Below, in pieces: positions 18,132-31,291 of a DNA stretch of 64,000 bases (positions are counted from its first letter, which is position 1; each line of letters starts with the position of its first letter). The notes beneath the pieces were generated by a model, which worked only from the letters and a program-made list of their open reading frames with translations, did not search any database and was not told the DNA's origin. The stretch spans positions 11,366,501-11,430,500 of the forward strand of contig NC_051101.1 of NCBI RefSeq assembly GCF_901709675.1. The letters are read 5' to 3'. Origin of the DNA: Syngnathus acus (Eukaryota > Chordata > Actinopteri > Syngnathiformes > Syngnathidae). The position numbers were made by a program, and so were the translations under genes.

Positions 18132-21100
18132 CTACATCAAGGCGTTCGTCTCCACCTCGTCGCTGTTCTTACTGCTTTTACTTGAACGCTTGATGGCAAT
18201 GATGAGGATCAGAACTGCAAAGACCAACAACAGTGGTTGATTAGTTTAGGAATTGTAGAGAGTGAGCGGAAGGAGCAACTGAGTAAAGTTGGTGACACTC
18301 ACCACAGAAGCCCATAGTTCCAGCCAGGATGCCGATGGTGACTCCCGGTCCGTATTTGAAGCCGTGCTCGCCAGGTGCCACGTAACAGTAGCCCAGCTCT
18401 GTGCATGTGCACACGTTTACTGGTAGATGGAGAAATAGTTTAGCATATGAATTTTTTTTATTTTAACACAAAACTCACCACACAACAATTATTTTTTCAT
18501 GATTATTATCATTTTAAAAAAAAAAAACCTTAATATTTCATATTAATTAAATATTTTAATTTTTTATTTTATTTATGTTTTTTAAATTTTTCATTTTTAT
18601 TTTTTATTATTTTTTATTTTAACACAAAACTCACCACATAACAATTATTTATTTATTATTATCATTTTTAAAAAAATACTTAATATTTAATATTAATTTA
18701 ATTTTTTAATTTGATTTGTTTTTTTAAATTTCTCATTTTTATTTTTTATTAACCTGCTTCACTCACCCTCGAAGGGCTGCGTGACTCCCATTCCCGCATT
18801 ATCTTTTATGTTGATGGGCAGGGTGAACGTCCTGTCTTCCGTTGGGGTTTTCTTCAGGATCAACCTGGCTGTGGTTCCTGCGCAGTACACAACAGAGGAA
18901 CGTGACGGAAGTGCACACAAGTATATCGCAAAGTCGTCGCATCACTTGGAGTACCGTCAATGGTTTGCAGCTCCCAGTTGTGGGATTTCTTGCCCTGGGC
19001 AAAGGTAAAGGTGAAGGGCTGCGAGAAAGGGGCGTCGTCTCCATCTTGAGCCCTGATGAGCACCGGCTCGGGTTTCTTCAAGCACATGAAGGCCTGCGTC
19101 TCGGTCAATTTCGGGACGTTGTCGTTCACGTCCAACAGTCTCACTGACACCACGCGCTCGTCGGACTTTTCCGGGTTATCTGCGGAGTGGATTTGACATA
19201 TGGGAATTACCTGGACTTCATTACAATTTATTTCAAAAATGTCTCTGACCCTTCTCAAAGGCAGTGACAGTGACGTCAAAGGTTTCCAGGGTTTCTCTAT
19301 CCAAGTTGTCTTTGGTCTTGATTTGTCCTGTGGCTGCGTCGATCTCCAGCCAGCCTTTGGTGTCGCCCTCCATCTTGAAACTGCACAACAAACATCAACA
19401 ACACGCTCTGCACTGGTTCAAATAAAGTCAGAGAAAACTAATCAATAGTTTACTCATGTATGCACACGTGATAGAGGCAAAGCCCAAAACAAGCAGGCAG
19501 ATTTAAAGTGCGAGGAATTATTGATGGCTTTGTGATTGATGCGCACGTGCTGCTTTTGAGGTCAGTCGACTCCATCGCATCACTCACGCACGGCATTAAT
19601 AGAAGTCATGTTCCAAAGGGGGGCGGGGCAGAGTTTCCGCTGGTGGTCTTTTACCGTATCTCTTTGCCCTCGGGGTCCTTGGCCTCGACGGTGAGCAACA
19701 CGGCTCCCTTCGTGGTGTTTTCGGGCACAACCACATCCAGAATGTCCAGGTTGAATTCGGGGACCTCGTCAACGTTGGTGACAGACACCGACGCGAAAGC
19801 GGTGGATTCCGAGCCGTACTCAAGGCCGCTCATTAAAGGTTCCGGGTTGCGAGCGTCGATTTTCAACTTGTAGGAGGGCGAGGTCTCGAAGTCAAGAGGC
19901 TGCAGGCACATTTGAGCGATGAAATGTTTGGATGGAGAACATTAGCTTAATTACGCTACCTTTGCAATGACCACATGGCCGACGCCTTTTCCGTCCGTTT
20001 CCACGGCAAACACCTCGTCGTCGTTACCGGCCGTGATGTGAAACTCGATGAAGGAGCTGCCGCTATCGGCGTCGTCGTCATCCGACGCGCTGACGGTGAG
20101 CACCGTTTGTCCCACGGCGGCGTCTTCGGCTACCGTGTAGCTGCCGTACTGCGTCATAATATATTGATATATTATTGAGTCCTCTGCTGATTATCGTGAC
20201 ACACTTATCCAACACCCTGCGATGATCGTGTGCTTACATCATTCTTTTCAAACAGAGGTAGCTCGTTGTTTACATCAATGACCTTGACCACGACCTTGCA
20301 GACGACGCTGTAAGCTAAAGGAAAGAAATGATGAGAAAGCAAGTATATCCATGTGTGTGTGCGTGTGTGTGTGTTACCTGGATCACTGACTCTGACATCC
20401 AGGTTGTACACTTGATGATCTCTGCGCTGCAACGAGCGCAGCGCTTGGATTTGACCTGAGTCGGCGTCGATGGTGAAGGCTTCGGGCGAAGTGGAGGGCT
20501 GCTGGGACATGATGGCGTAGGTCAGCAGGGCGTTCAACGTGTCCGCTTCGTCCGCGTCCAAGGCCAACAGTTGCCCGACCAGGCTACCTGAAAGCACGCC
20601 CGAGATTGACATTCAGATCGAAACGGTGACATTTTGAAGGAAACAAAGATGGAGGTCTCACCGACAGGCTCGTCCTCCTGCACTTCAAATACGCTCTCCT
20701 CTTCTTTGCACACGGGCGCGTTGTCGTTCACGTCCTCTACCACAACCTGGATCTCCATCGGAGGGTCCACCTGGTTCTGATATTCATCCTCGGCCATCAC
20801 CACCAAGATGTACTGCGAGCAATTAGAGCTCAAGGTCAAAATTGTCCGTGTAACTCAAAAGAACCTTCGCCGTTGAAAATGAATAGATGCAAAATGTTGC
20901 GCAACATTCACCATGTCCTTCTCCTCCCTGTCCAGCTCCTCTGTGAGCAGGATTTCTCCATCTTCAGTGATCTGGAAGGGGAAGCTCAGTTCTCGTTCTT
21001 TCTGCACAAGCCTGTAGACGGCACTGGGCTCATTGGACTGGACCTAAAATCAGAACACATTTTGGGTAATTGCGCTGCGTCGGCACGCGAGTGAATTTTC

Positions 21101-23114
21101 TCCTCACTGTGGTAATAGCTCGCGGGTAGGAACCCTCCAGATGCTCCTGGATGGTGATCCTGCCGGGGTTGACCCACAGGTTGGGCTGCACCGCAATGTG
21201 CACCCTGGTGTTGCCGCTCAGCGCCATCTTGGACTCTCCCGCCATATCGTGGACCTTCACGATCAAGGTATAATCGGGGTCCTCCAGAGGGTCCAGGTTT
21301 CTGCGTCTCATTTCTGACACCATAGAAGAAGATGTAACTTGAGTGGCTACATGAAATAAAATCAAACGCACCTGCTCTTTCCACACAGGTGAAGAAGGGG
21401 TTTTGGTCAAAGGGGACGGTTGGCGAGGGACAGTAGTCGGTAAATTTTGCCTTGAGAGAATCAGCGCTGCGATCTTCTCCTCGGGCGAATTGGATGGTCT
21501 CTTTGGCGTTGAGCATGTGCTCTCCTGTCATACAAGGATTGAGCAGCGTTAGGAAAACATCTACTCTAATATATACGTATACGTGTGTCCATGCAGATTT
21601 GGCTGGCCTATTCAGTCGTGTGGAATCTCACGAGATTCATTCCGGCATTCCGCTGCCAATCTGAGTTAATCTTACTCACACAAGATGATCTGTGTAATCT
21701 GGTTTTTACTCGGCCATATTACGGACAGTTTCCACGTGAGGCCGCCGAGCGGTACCTTGCTCGGTTGTGGAGATCTCGCCCGTGTTGGGGTCCACCTGGA
21801 AGAGCAGAGTGTTGTGTCGGTTGGGGATCTGGCTGACCAGGCTGTACGTCAGACGAGCGTTGGGGGTGGCGGGGTCGTCTTCATCCAACGCAAACACACG
21901 AGCGAACGGGACACCTGGAATGAAACGTACAAATGCGTCCTCGGTTGGATTGAAATTGAAAATGTTAAAAATAGAATACACACCTGCTGGTGAGTTCTCT
22001 CGGACCAAAGCGGTGTAGTAACTCTGGTTGAAGTACGGAGCGTGGTTGTTGATGTCCAGAACGTTGATGGTCACGTAAATGGGCCCCTCCACGACTTCAT
22101 TGTTCTCTAACGCCTCCACCTGAAGACAACCACGCAACGGTCAAGGAAATATAGTCAATTTAAAAAAAAAAAAATTCAAGTCTTAAAATCCGTAAGACAT
22201 TTTTTCTCCACGCACCCCAACGAGATAGTTGTCATTGTGGGACCAGTCCAGAGATTTGTCCAAATAAAGCCAAGCATCAGCTGAGATCTTGATGGCATCG
22301 CTGCCTTCTCCGCTCAATCTGAAAGCGTCCACACCAGGATGTTCCACCTGGAACTGAAGAAAAATGACCAAGATCAATTTACAAAATGGAACAATTTGTG
22401 TGCGTATTTGTGTGTAGTACCTGACAGAGGACGTGGGGCACAGGCGTGCCCTCTAGCACCTCCAGCACCAGATTCTGAAAGGGGACCTGCTTGCCCTCCA
22501 GGCCCGACCCAGCAACCTATCAAAAGTCGTGTTAAAAAGTGTATTAGCATAAGTGTGCACACCCTCCAAACCAATCGCACTAGAAGTCGACACACACTTG
22601 CCACCATTTAGAATAACTTCTGATTAACCCCAAATAAAGTCAATTGTTTTAGAAAATACCTTTTTAAATATGAAATAAAACTTAAATATATAATTTAAAG
22701 GAGTTAATAATATTTTCAATGGTTTTCTGAGAACTAAAGCGGGCTAGCTTTTTTTTCACCATATTGCAATCTGAAAGCTGAACATGGAAGAAACAATCTT
22801 TTCACTTCAGCTCCCAAATGTCAGTGGAGCAAGCAAGCTGAGTTATTGATTGAACCAGCATGACATGGAAATATGTCTGGCAATTCTTAGACATGCGGGA
22901 CGGGTCGGGACGGGACAAAGGACACCTTTTCGCTTCAATGAATCAACCATGAGTCACATTTTTACATCACGTATGGCTTCTCAGGAAATGGAGTGTGGTT
23001 CCTCTCCGAGAGGTTTCTTCGTGTGTGTTTTGACATTTTCTTATGAATATGCAGTGTACTCACAGAGCCGAGCAAGAGTGCCAGAAGACACAGATGCACC
23101 AAGAGAGTCATCAT
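18132..23114 (-). CDS. cdh17: Cadherin-17 (LI-cadherin), seven-repeat non-classical cadherin
   Basis: CDH17 is a calcium-dependent adhesion molecule of intestinal-type epithelium. It lacks the catenin-binding tail of classical cadherins. The ATG at 23112-23114 starts a signal peptide (MMTLLVHLCLLALLLGS). Exons run leftward at 23064-23114, 22421-22516, 22216-22353, 21984-22119, 21756-21914, 21372-21524, 21108-21313, 20912-21043, 20662-20812, 20378-20587, 20238-20314, 19960-20148, 19655-19899, 19250-19380, 18955-19179, 18767-18877, 18303-18419 and 18132-18214. Cadherin linker motifs are visible: LDINNHAPYF, VEDVNDNAPV, IDVNNELPLF, NVDEVPEF and LDVNDNVPKL. One membrane helix near the end is followed by a roughly 20-residue basic/serine tail ending VETNALM. 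Neighbours PDP1 and GEM and the strand match human 8q22.1. Confidence 0.95.
18460..18745. repeat. Direct duplication of an AT-rich block (about 140-155 bp) in a CDH17 intron
   Basis: The phrase ATTTTAACACAAAACTCACCA starts near 18460 and again near 18615. Each is followed by CA-AACAATTATTT, ATTATTATCATTTT, A runs and CTTAATATTT/ATATTAATT-type sequence. The two copies have diverged mainly by indels in the A/T runs. This is a tandem duplication in an intron. Confidence 0.75.
22540..22800. repeat. Possible diverged copy of the TCGACACAC element family in a CDH17 intron
   Basis: The block contains GTGTGCACACCCTCC and AGTCGACACACACTTG in the same relation as in the copies at 4723 and 60778. The rest is AT-rich and diverged. 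Confidence 0.35.
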
Positions 23115-24053
23115 CAATCTGCAGATAAACAAGGAGACAGAGAGTAAAATGTGTTTTTTGCGTAACATTAATTTTTTGTACAAATAGTGAAATTTGAGTT
23201 CAAAAAGGGTCAACTACGATAATGCAGGCCCCAGTAAAAAAATAAGAAAAATCAAATAAAATTTTTTTTTGAAAAAAACCCTACAATAACATATTCTGAA
23301 CGCCGTAACCATCTCCGGGGGGCGGCCATTTTTAAATAGGTACCTTACCTTATCTATGGCATAATAAAACATTTAGTCATAATACTACAGACACATGAAC
23401 ATGACTCAAGAAGTACAATGAAGTGGGAAGTGACCCTGGTAGACAAGAGTGAAGGTGACATTGAGTGGCGGTGGCGGCGGCTAATGACCTTTTTATTTTA
23501 AAGTCACCAACCTGAACCACTCCCTAGTTACCAACTACATGTCTAATCTACTTATTTTAAATTTGCTTTTGCTTTCCAGAGGACTATGACACATATTGCA
23601 TGATATGCTCAAGTATTTTCACTTTCTTTGAGTGACAGCAGTCAAAAAGAGTCTGCGGTCCAAAAACATGTACTGCAAAAAATGCATAATGTATAATAAT
23701 AATTTAAAATTATTTGTTGGTCTTATTATCATAAATTTATTACGGCCCTTAGACGACTTTATTAAAAAAAAAAAAAGAAAAATGCAGCAGGGAGGATTAA
23801 ATCAAACGCATTGACAAATCCGCCAAAACTGTAAAATACATTCAAATTCTTCCATTTTCAATGACAAGATTAAATAACCTTAAGTTCCTATAGTCACATT
23901 TTGCAAACAACCAAGGTCATGCTCAGGAAACCCCTGACAACACACGCTAAGAAGGCCTCCAGGAAAAAAAAATCAACACCAACATTTTTATAAACAAGCT
24001 TAATTAAATACATGAATGAAAGCATGGGTGGACGAGTGTCGAGGCAACGTACC

Positions 24054-24115
24054 TTTCTCCGGAAAGATCCTGACAGTCACTCCGGGTGTGACTGTTGTAT
24101 GGGCTCTTCCTGGCC
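24054..24115 (-). other. cdh17: Probable non-coding first exon of CDH17
   Basis: The minus strand reads CCTGACAGTC...CGGAGAAAG followed by a strong GTACGT donor at 24052-24053. The coding exon at 23064-23114 has its acceptor only nine bases before the ATG, so an upstream 5'UTR exon is required. This is the best candidate, about 0.94 kb upstream. The transcription start is not defined. Confidence 0.45.
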
Positions 24116-24119
24116 TGTC

Positions 24120-25589
24120 AAACGTTAACCACGTTAACCAGCACTCTTTTATTGGATCTAATCATTGTCTAATCAGTACGTTTTCCCACCGATAGGCGCC
24201 GGACTCAACAAGCAGCGAGGAAGAAATACTGTAAGGACTCGAGTTTTTTCTTTCGTGCTTTAAAGACAGACAATGACACATTTGTCACATTGAAAAACTA
24301 GCACAAAAAATAAGAAAAATTTCAAACATTTTTAAATGTGTTTTTAAATAAGAAAAGATGCATTTCTAAAATACGATACTGTATAAAAAATGCAGTAATG
24401 ACATGAATTAAAAGGACTGTAAAGAATTAAATCGCTTTCGCTGCATGTTTTGCATCAATGGACATTGCGCTGCTCCTTCTGATGTGCACGCCTTGGCCAC
24501 CTGGGGGCAGTATACATTTGAGTCAAGCACAGTTCATTTGGTCATTCTTTGCAAAAGATAAAGAATTCCTACCAATGACATTGTTTATATTGTCTGTCTA
24601 CATGTGTTGCGCCATCATTTGTGTTCAACTACCTGTTGCAAATATCGATTTACCATTTTGAGGCCATCCTATACTGTGACCGATACAAGCACAAGGCAAG
24701 AACGTGAAGAAATCATGGGCAAGTTTCTCATGGTCAGACTTTGACCTGAACTAGTGGGAGCGCTTCCTGTCAGATTGCCCATTAGCTGGGCTGATAAGGC
24801 CACGTGTCGTCAATAGCGCTGATGGATCATCGCATCGGAGCAATCCCTCCAGATCGCTGCGGTCACCAGGCAGGTCACCGGGCAGGTCACCTTGGAGCAA
24901 CCGACCTAGTTGATATTTACGCGTCCAAAAAATCGGCGTTGCGATCTTGCAACATCCTGCGGAGGAGGGGGAAAGAAAAAAAAAAAGGCAATCGTGTGAA
25001 TCCTTAACTGCACGGCCTGTGAATGAGTCATGGTTTCGACAGCAGCGCACAACCTGCCATTGCCGACACCTCGCACAAGCGTGTCCAATTCGCATGGATT
25101 ATGTAACGTCGCAGGCCAGCATGCGCAAACACCTTCTGTTTGACAAGCTGGGAGGGCCCTGCACTTGCTTCTTGAAAGATGTTTGCATTTTGTCCATATC
25201 CTTAGAATTCTATAATGTTGCCCTGGCGATATTCTCTCAGTTTTTTTTTTTGCAGCTTTTCCAAACAAGTCTAGAGTCGCAACCCAAATCTCTCATCAGG
25301 CACTGAGCATCCAATCACGTAATTATTTGATCTTTTTTAATATTCACCGTGATGTCGTCACCCTGTGACTCATGTGTCGCGTGTTATTTTTAGTGTTCAT
25401 CATATAACTCCATTGTATGAAATGTGAGTCACAGACAAAGGAGATTTTCCTTTTATCTTTATTGAAATAAGCAAATCGAGAAGCTAGGTGGCTAAATGGC
25501 AACATTGCAGGGATTTGCATTGATATCAGGTGCTGTATAAGCTAAAGATAACCTTTAGAATATTCTCACTCATCAAAAAAACTTACATT
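24120..25589. other. CDH17-GEM intergenic DNA, no gene recognised
   Basis: This is non-coding sequence with a small three-copy tandem repeat of the type GGCAGGTCACC at about 24868-24895 and otherwise no recognisable gene. The frames of about 115-120 codons at 24751-25306 overlap on both strands and show no family resemblance. Confidence 0.5.
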
Positions 25590-26045
25590 TAAAACACTAA
25601 CAACAACGAAAATGTCACCTCTCACACATACATCCCAAAAAAGATCACACACCAAAAACCTTTGCCCGGAAAAAACTCAAACACGTCAGAAGATAATTCA
25701 ATCACTCAAAACACTGTCATGTAGACACATAAAAAAGCCATCCCAGAAAAATCCTCACAAATACACAAATAAAAACTCACTCATTCTCTCCCGCTACAAC
25801 ACACTTAAACCCTCAAAAAACTCTCAAGCACGGTATAACATGCACAAAAAAATCACAAATGTTCAAAAAAGGTTGGCACACAACACAAAACTGACAACAA
25901 AAAACTCACCCAAAAAATGTCCGTCTTCCCTCTCACACGCACCCAAAAAAAGACACACACCCCAAATCTGCCACACAACAGAAACCCCACAAAATTAAAA
26001 AAAAAACATTCACACACAACATGGAACCTTCCACAATAACAAAAC
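25590..26045. repeat. A/C-rich, strongly strand-asymmetric low-complexity block
   Basis: About 450 bp of the plus strand are made almost only of A and C with some T, and very little G. Irregular units of the type CTCACACACCCAAAAAA recur throughout. It behaves as a degenerate minisatellite. The 128-codon frame across it is a composition artefact. Confidence 0.7.
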
Positions 26046-26330
26046 AAATCCACTCAGGCTTTCTAGCTCTATCTCCTTACGTTTTTCTCGTGGGTGACAG
26101 ATAAATGTGTTAGTTTTGACCTTTATATGTTGACCCTTGTGTTACCATGGAAATACATTGTACAGTAAGCGGGACTGAATGCAAATAGCAAGAGAGGTAT
26201 AGGAAACACACAAATACATAATCCTCCTTGTCCATGGGTTGCTTGTAAACAGTAAACATGTCCATCAAATTGTTCTTGGAGCCCCTCATTCAGTCCACTC
26301 CTCACCTCAGTCTTTCAGTCAATCGTTCTC

Positions 26331-27911
26331 CTACAGAACGGACAAGTCGTGGCAGGATTTTGACTTGAGCCAAAACGCAACGCTGGGATTGTTCCTGGCT
26401 ACCATCTTGTCGAGAAAACGTTTGGCCTTAGTGGGGAGGCTCTCCCGGCGGGAGCGGCGGGCGGCGCCCTTGGAGTCCTTGCGCAGACGCAGTTGACGAA
26501 CGATGCCGCGGAAGGCCTCCCACACATTGTGCTGCATGGCGGCGGAGGTCTCGATGAATTTGCAGTCGAAGACGGCGGCGCAGGCGCGGCCCTCTGAAGG
26601 CAGAATATGTAGTGTGATTTTTTAATTTTTTTATAACGATTTAATTTGTATTATTTTATTTTTATTTATTTGTATTATTTTATCAATTTTATTATTATAT
26701 AAATTGGGGCTTCATCTCACTCTAACATTGCCCCTTGGCCACAAGAGGGCGCCAAAGCAATATTTGGATATTAGACACGGTTTTTAAAGGTTCTTACCGT
26801 TGGTAGAAACCTCTCTGCGTCGCACCAGGTCACATTTGTTGCCCACCAGGATGATGGGCGTGTGTTGGGCGGGGCGAAGGCGGCGCAGGGTGATGCGGAG
26901 CTCCGACGCCCGTAAAAAAGACGCTCGGTCGGTGATAGAGTATAGCAGCAGGAAGGCGTCGCCTGAATGCATGTAGCGCTCTTGAGCCCATTCGCTGTCA
27001 CTCTGCAAAATAGTAGATGATCAGTATGATGGGCGGATTATGGGCATGAGGGGGAGGGGATTCGATCACAATTTGCCCTCGCCTCTGGTGTTGTTGACTC
27101 GGGCCTTTGTTTTGACTCACCTCTGTATCCCATGTGTCCAACAGGGTGATCGTTGCCGTCTCTCCATCCACATCCAGCTCTCGCTCACGTAGTTCTTCTG
27201 AAATAATGAAAAGTCAACAATTTCAAACTTGTGATTGTAGTTTGAATTCTGTCCCTAAAAAAAAATCCATGTAAATAAGGTAAGCAAAACGATAGTGATA
27301 CTCGGTTCAAGTTTCATTTCCATGGCAGCAAATTAATGTAACCTAAATGTGTATCTATTTTCTAGTGTGCTTATCCTTTTTTGGGTCACAGGTGTGCTCT
27401 CTGTCTGAGGTTATTTTAGTACATTTTAGAGTTTTTTAAATGGGTATGAGTTTTTGGGGTGAGTGGGTAAGGCAAAGCTCAAAAACACTTTAATCATACA
27501 ACAATCACAAGTATATTATTACAAATCTTTTTTTTTTTTTAATTTAAGACGTTGAAAAAGTTATTGCAATTTAAATGAATTCTCACCTCCGCACAGCTCG
27601 CAGTCATCGCTGTCCATGCTGTCCGCGGCCCCGGAAAAGATACAGGCGAAGGCGCTCTTTCCGACCCCTCCGGCCCCGAGTAGCACCACTCGGTACGGAT
27701 TGACCGAGTCGGCGGAGATGACCGAGTCGGACGAGGAGGACCAGCTGCCGCGGCTGCCGCCTCCGTCGGACTCTCCGGCGGAGCTGGCGCACGACTTGGA
27801 TCGGGAGATGCAAGCGGGTACGCGGGCGAGGAGGCTGTCCGGGTCGCAGATGCTCCAGCGGTGGATCTCGGTCTGGAGGCGGAGACTGTGCCGGCGCACG
27901 CTGGACATCAT
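26331..27911 (-). CDS. gem: GTP-binding protein GEM (RGK family)
   Basis: GEM is an inducible RGK GTPase at the plasma membrane. It inhibits voltage-gated calcium channels through their beta subunits and modulates Rho-kinase signalling. Exons: 27587-27911, 27121-27197, 26798-27002 and 26331-26593, with phases consistent across all joins. The N-terminal extension is basic and serine-rich (SWSSSSDSVISADS). The G1 loop reads GAGGVGKSA, G4 is NKCDLV and G5 is ETSAA. The RGK-type G3 reads DTWDTE, lacking the canonical DxxG, as expected for the family. The C terminus KSKSCHDLSVL is the family hallmark, with calmodulin and 14-3-3 binding known for mammalian GEM, and there is no CAAX box. Confidence 0.96.
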
Positions 27912-28737
27912 TGTCCCGTTGTTAAAGAAATCAGCCGCTTGGGCTTCTTTGACTCCTAAACAGAAGTTTAACGAGTGAACTTTTCAATTGCTCCCTGCAG
28001 CCTGGCTGTATTTGCAAGCAGGATTAGTTGAGAAACATGTTGCTAGTGAAATGGAGCGTGTAGTGCCCCCTCGGCGTTAATCTTGCAATGCTGCTGGGAT
28101 TTCCCTGCATGTTTATATGAGGAGGTCCTCCTCTCTCTCTCACTCAGTCACTCGAGGGGGTATGAAACCACTCTGACAGGGGGGAGGGGAGTTTAGATGC
28201 ACTCCCACACCAACACTAATGTGCACTAATGGTCCACGGAGACTCCAGGTACGTGCATTGAGAAAATGATTACACAACATATGCATGAATATATAAAGGG
28301 GCTTAATGGATTTGCTCTCACTTGGAAATGTGTCTTGCTGTCATTCACACTGAATGTTCTTTTCACATTCGGGCTGCCAGTGGTGTCTAAGAATTCGAGC
28401 TGGAGTGGTACAAGCAGAATCGGGTGGAAATGGCAACAGTTAAATGGCTTTAAGCGTTTCGGGTCACATAAATGACATTTTCAAAACCTTCTCAAGTTGA
28501 ACACCATCTGCTGAGTGCTGGTTGACTACCAGGCCACGTGAATGATGTCACAGGCCTGATCTGGCCTCTGACTCTTGAGATTGACACTTGAGGTCTAATC
28601 TAATACTTGAGCAGGGAATATTTTTTTCTGCTGCTTGCCAACATCAGATGTTGGAATCCAAGTTCGTGTTTAGAAAGTCCAGGCAACTGTAGCCTGCGTT
28701 CGGACTAGCTACCTTTGATTACTGCTCTCACTTATCA

Positions 28738-28847
28738 GTCAGGATGGCCGAGCGGTCTAAGGCGCCAGACTCAAGGAACAACTCCTTCCAATCAATTGGG
28801 AATTCTGGTCTCCAATGGAGGCGTGGGTTCAAATCCCACTCCTGACA
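28738..28847 (+). tRNA. tRNA-Leu(CAA) with a 27-nt intron
   Basis: A full cloverleaf is visible. The acceptor GTCAGGA pairs with TCCTGAC (28840-28846) with discriminator A at 28847. The A-box region is TGGCCGAGCGGTCTAAGGCG, the anticodon stem is CCAGA/TCTGG, and the anticodon CAA is at 28772-28774. A long variable arm marks a class II tRNA, and the B box is GGTTCAAATCC. The intron 28776-28802 sits one base 3' of the anticodon, the canonical position for eukaryotic tRNA-Leu(CAA). A T run at 28851 onward is a Pol III terminator. Confidence 0.95.
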
Positions 28848-28860
28848 AGATTTTTTTTTG

Positions 28861-31291
28861 TTTTTTTGTGATGAATCAGTCAGGATTTATCTTCCAGCAG
28901 CATATTGTCACAAATGTTGACAGATGCTTATTTTCTGAACTACGGAGAGAACGAGGCATGACGTTTGCTCCTCATTTGTTACTATGGAAACTGAACTGAA
29001 TACAGTCATGTTCTTTGCAAGACGACCATAAAGTCATGTTTTGTTTTTTTTCATTTAATAGACAAATTGTGTATCGAAAACCTGATTTTATTCGACTCTC
29101 TTTAATACTTCATTTTTAATCTTGGCTTGATCTTGGAGAGCTTTTACACTAATTGTGGGATTAGACCTTTTTGTCTGCTGTTGTTTGTGTCGTGCAGCGC
29201 TTGTGTACCAAACGGCGTGGTCTCATCTACTGTGGCCTTCTGCTCTGATCTCATCTGGCTGACAGACGACACGGGCGACATTAAATCCTTGTTAAGTGCT
29301 GGACGATGACCAGGGTCAGGGGCTTTCGTACGACGCATTGGCAGGGTCTTGGCAGTTCGTTTAGATTTGAGATTCTGACTCACAAGCTGGGACAGTACAC
29401 AGTTAATTTCAACCTTAGAAAGAACAACCACAATGCAGCAGGTTGTCTGTAGACCGAGAGGTCATAAATAGGGTGAAGGGCAAAGTCCATCAGGGATGGG
29501 AGGGGCGAGCATGAATACCAGACAGGATGTTAGAGCCACGAAGGCCGCTGCACTCTGAAGGCCGTGTGCCCAATTCGTTCGGCGATGACATCAAACCCGC
29601 AAGCCTTCACCGTGTCTGTGCCACGGCCAGTGAGGCGGCTTACGATAAAATATTTGGCGGGCTGAACGGTATGTGCCGCCTGATGCACGTGGCAAACGCT
29701 CACGCGGCTTAAATGTCAATGACTCTCTGAGTGATCATGAATGAAATATAAGACATGCAACTTCGGGGAGGGTTAATACCGGAGGCTCGGCCCCGACTGC
29801 CTTACCATTCACGGGGATCACGTGAAATAAAGATCCAATCTGTCATTTAGTTTCTCATTAAAACAAGTGCGCCCCTCCCATCAGAAGTGGTCATTCAAAT
29901 CCATACAGGCAGGTCTTTGTGCTGGCAGGCTTAATAAAAAAAAAAAAAAGTGGGGATTGGTCGCTAGCGGATGGTTAAGAGCTTTAGAACGTGCGCTCGT
30001 CAGACACATGGCCCCGAGACAACATTTGAATCAATCTGACGGATCGCATTTGCTTGTCGGACACGTGTTCAGTAGATACGCTGACACAAGATGAGCTCAA
30101 ACAAGCTAGCGTCCATCCCTCACGAGGGGCGCTTGCCTCAGCTCATTTTGGGAGAGAGACGAGCTGGCCAACAGTCAATCATAGGGCCCATATCGAAACA
30201 TATATAAAAAAAAAAAAAGTCAATAAAATGGAAAAACTTTTTTTTTAATTTTGTATTTTTCTAATTTTATTTATTTATTTATTTTTACTGTGTCGTGGCC
30301 ATCTTTTTTAATTAAAAAAATCCTACTAACCAACATTAGAAGTTGTATACAATGCTTTGTGCAGAACTGCAACGCTCTGACTCACCTTTCATTTTTAGGT
30401 CAAGGATTATGAGTTTGATGAAAGAATAACACAAAGAGATGACAAAATAATACCTTTTCTACAGACTGGAAGGATCTGAATAAACTCAGTTAATTAAGAG
30501 TAAACAGTGGCTGTAATGAGAAAATCCAAATATCCCCGAAACCTAGTTATTACACAAGAAAATTGCCTGATAGATGGCGGTGGTGACGGTCAAATAAATA
30601 ATTAGCCCTCAACACAGTTGAATACAACTCATACAGAGCACATGCACAACACAGCGAGAACGTAACTCCCACGCGGCGGCTCAGTGCCGAGCAGCACCGA
30701 CAAACAAGGCTGACGAGTGTCTCACGTCGCTTAACTGGCGTGACTAACTCGACCGTCATGTAGAAGGTCACAGCATGAGAAAAGCGGGGAAAAGCTTTTT
30801 GTTTGGTAAAAACGGTCAACTGAGCACTTACAACGAAGGAGTTTAAACTAGATGAGTACCAAATTAATGTTATGTATAAATTCTCAGTACGCAACATCTA
30901 AACTTCCCTCAGGCATGATTAGGATGAAGTGCTGTTATTACCTTAAATGGCCAGAACAGGAACTCTGCATGAGCAGCACGCATGAACCCTGAAACAGTGG
31001 AGAAAAAAAAATGTTTGAAATAAAACACTTTTATTTATGACTCAATGGATTTAATGGCCATTTAACTTACCGGTCACAACATTCGGGACTTCTGCAGAAT
31101 CTGAGATCGTGTTCTCTCAGGAACAACACCATCCATTCTTCATTTCAATTAAAATTATTTTTTAAGATCACGATAGTAATTAAGATGAGATGTGTTTGCA
31201 TGTTAACAATAAAAATAAATAAATTTAAAAAAATACAAATCTGAGCAGCGTTATCTTTAAAGCTGGATATTTAATAGATCTTGTTTGGCAG
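28861..31291. other. Intergenic DNA between tRNA-Leu and RAD54B, no gene recognised
   Basis: Small frames exist on both strands, the largest about 115 codons at 30550-30897 on the minus strand. None shows a recognisable family, codon-bias contrast or linked splice sites. A RAD54B 3'UTR occupies the right edge. Confidence 0.5.

Noticed and set aside
25612-25998. 128-codon frame rich in Lys, Thr, Ser and Asn
   Set aside because: It lies entirely in the A/C-rich low-complexity block and its composition follows from base content.
30550-30897. 115-codon minus-strand frame between tRNA-Leu and RAD54B
   Set aside because: No recognisable domain, no splice-linked partner exons, no conserved-looking segment; probably chance.
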